NCBI GenBank assembly: GCA_009801015.1
Contig: VHZZ01000044.1
Location: forward strand, 301,417 to 335,830
Origin: Silene noctiflora
Lineage: Eukaryota > Streptophyta > Magnoliopsida > Caryophyllales > Caryophyllaceae
DNA length: 34,414 bases
Direction: 5' to 3'
Numbering within the stretch: the first letter of the stretch is position 1; the number at the start of each line of letters is the position of its first letter. Under the pieces are notes generated by a model that worked only from the letters and a program-made list of their open reading frames with translations, was not told the DNA's origin and did no database searches. The translations under genes were made by a program, and so were the position numbers. Of this stretch, positions 33,868-34,414 are shown in pieces.

Positions 33868-33966
33868 TTACTTTTGATCTGAGTTGAGGGAAAGATGATG
33901 ACAACGTATATAGTTAGTGAATAGACGATTACTTTTGATCCGAGTCGAGGGAAAGATGATAACAAC
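33868..33966. repeat. Short direct duplication, 61-base period
   Basis: ttacttttgatctgagttga at 33868 and ttacttttgatccgagtcga at 33929 each continue gggaaagatgat. Only a few bases differ between the two copies. Confidence 0.8.
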
Positions 33967-33968
33967 AT

Positions 33969-34150
33969 TGTAACACCCCCATACACCTAGGTGCTTTACC
34001 AGGCCACCCTAGACATAGAAGTGCTACCATCTCGGTTGCCCGAGGCAATGAATATCAAATAGACCGTCAAGAAACATACTTTAATAAATGNGTTGACTTT
34101 CCTAAATATATACACTTCATAGTAAATAAAAAGTTAAAACATTATATTAC
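33969..34150. mobile_element. Possible LTR-retroelement fragment (fossil)
   Basis: The segment begins tgtaacacccccatacacct and contains gtgctaccatctcggttgcc. This resembles the start of a plant LTR family beginning TGTAACACCCC. Only part of one LTR is visible. There is no primer-binding site, internal coding part or second LTR in the window, so it is a broken remnant, and the family (Gypsy or Copia) is not decided. The one ambiguous base of the window (34091) lies here. Confidence 0.35.
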
Positions 34151-34160
34151 GTCTATATAA

Positions 34161-34380
34161 GACTCTGTTCTTTTGGACTAATACTGTCTAAATGGACTTA
34201 AATTAACTTAACGAAGATGAACTGAACAGAATTGAACTTAATGGAACTAAACTGAATTGAAATAAGAGTTAATTTATAAGGAGAAGAGTTGAACTGAAGT
34301 AAACTAAATGAAGCTGAACTGAACTGAATAGAGCTGAACTAAACTGAAATGAGCTAAAATTAAGTTCAAAAGAACATGAC
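34161..34380. mobile_element. TIR element with TGTTCTTTTG ends
   Basis: The left end reads GACTCTGTTCTTTTGGACT and the reverse-complemented right end reads GTCATGTTCTTTTGAACTTA. The interior is a string of gaactgaac, gaactaaac and gaattgaac words. Related partial copies lie at 20440-20637 and 22232-22300. Target duplication is not clear. Confidence 0.55.
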
Positions 34381-34387
34381 CTAAGTA

Positions 34388-34414
34388 CTCCATCTGTCTC
34401 AATTTTTTTTTTTT
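34388..34414. mobile_element. Left end of a Stowaway-like MITE cut by the window edge
   Basis: After TA at 34386-34387 comes ctccatctgtctcaattttt, the start seen in the other copies of this family, and the window then ends in a T run. Confidence 0.45.

Overview
This is a plant nuclear window, AT-rich and made mostly of introns and intergenic repeats. Host genes carry GT-AG introns, and the spaces between them are packed with small non-autonomous DNA transposons. Gene content and repeat style suggest a core eudicot. Several repeat families resemble those I associate with Caryophyllales such as beet, spinach or goosefoot, but I hold that placement loosely.

Three protein-coding genes are supported, all on the minus strand. 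(1) Positions 1224-3531: a nine-exon aminotransferase of the plastid prephenate/aspartate aminotransferase (PAT) family. It encodes 411 aa as modelled and shows no transit peptide. (2) Positions 5874-18706: a 21-exon RNA-dependent RNA polymerase of the RDR3/4/5 (gamma) clade. The exon phases join without conflict into 1078 aa with a DYDGD catalytic motif. (3) Positions 23841-24524: a single-exon 227-aa DUF761 protein similar to Avr9/Cf-9 rapidly elicited protein 146. The genes do not form an operon or an obvious pathway. The PAT gene serves phenylalanine/tyrosine biosynthesis, the RDR belongs to RNA silencing and antiviral defence, and the DUF761 gene belongs to a stress or elicitor-responsive family of unknown biochemistry.

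Layout: 1-1223 is intergenic with a degenerate repeat cluster at about 726-985. 1224-3531 is the PAT gene. 3532-5873 is intergenic, with a hAT-like element at 4805-5390 flanked by an exact 8-bp duplication. 5874-18706 is the RDR gene, whose introns hold two hAT-like elements, a Stowaway-like MITE, a MITE with ends reading CTATGTTGC, and several local tandem duplications. 18952-20115 is a TIR element with a nested poly(A)-tailed retroposed segment. 20116-23600 is AT-rich with two sets of direct duplications. 23614-23776 is a small TIR element just downstream of the DUF761 gene. 24525-34414 has no recognisable gene: it holds three Stowaway-like MITEs, two hAT-like elements with target duplications, a four-copy 134-bp tandem array, a CACTA element (30823-31882) with a nested tRNA-derived SINE, two back-to-back TIR elements at 32136-33252, a possible LTR fragment near 33969, and a final TIR element at 34161-34380.

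I found no convincing new biological system. The points most worth a second look are the intact gamma-clade RDR with MITE hairpins in its own introns, the PAT gene that appears to lack a plastid targeting sequence, the near-identical 134-bp tandem array, and a cluster of hAT-like miniature elements whose 8-bp target duplications can be read directly.
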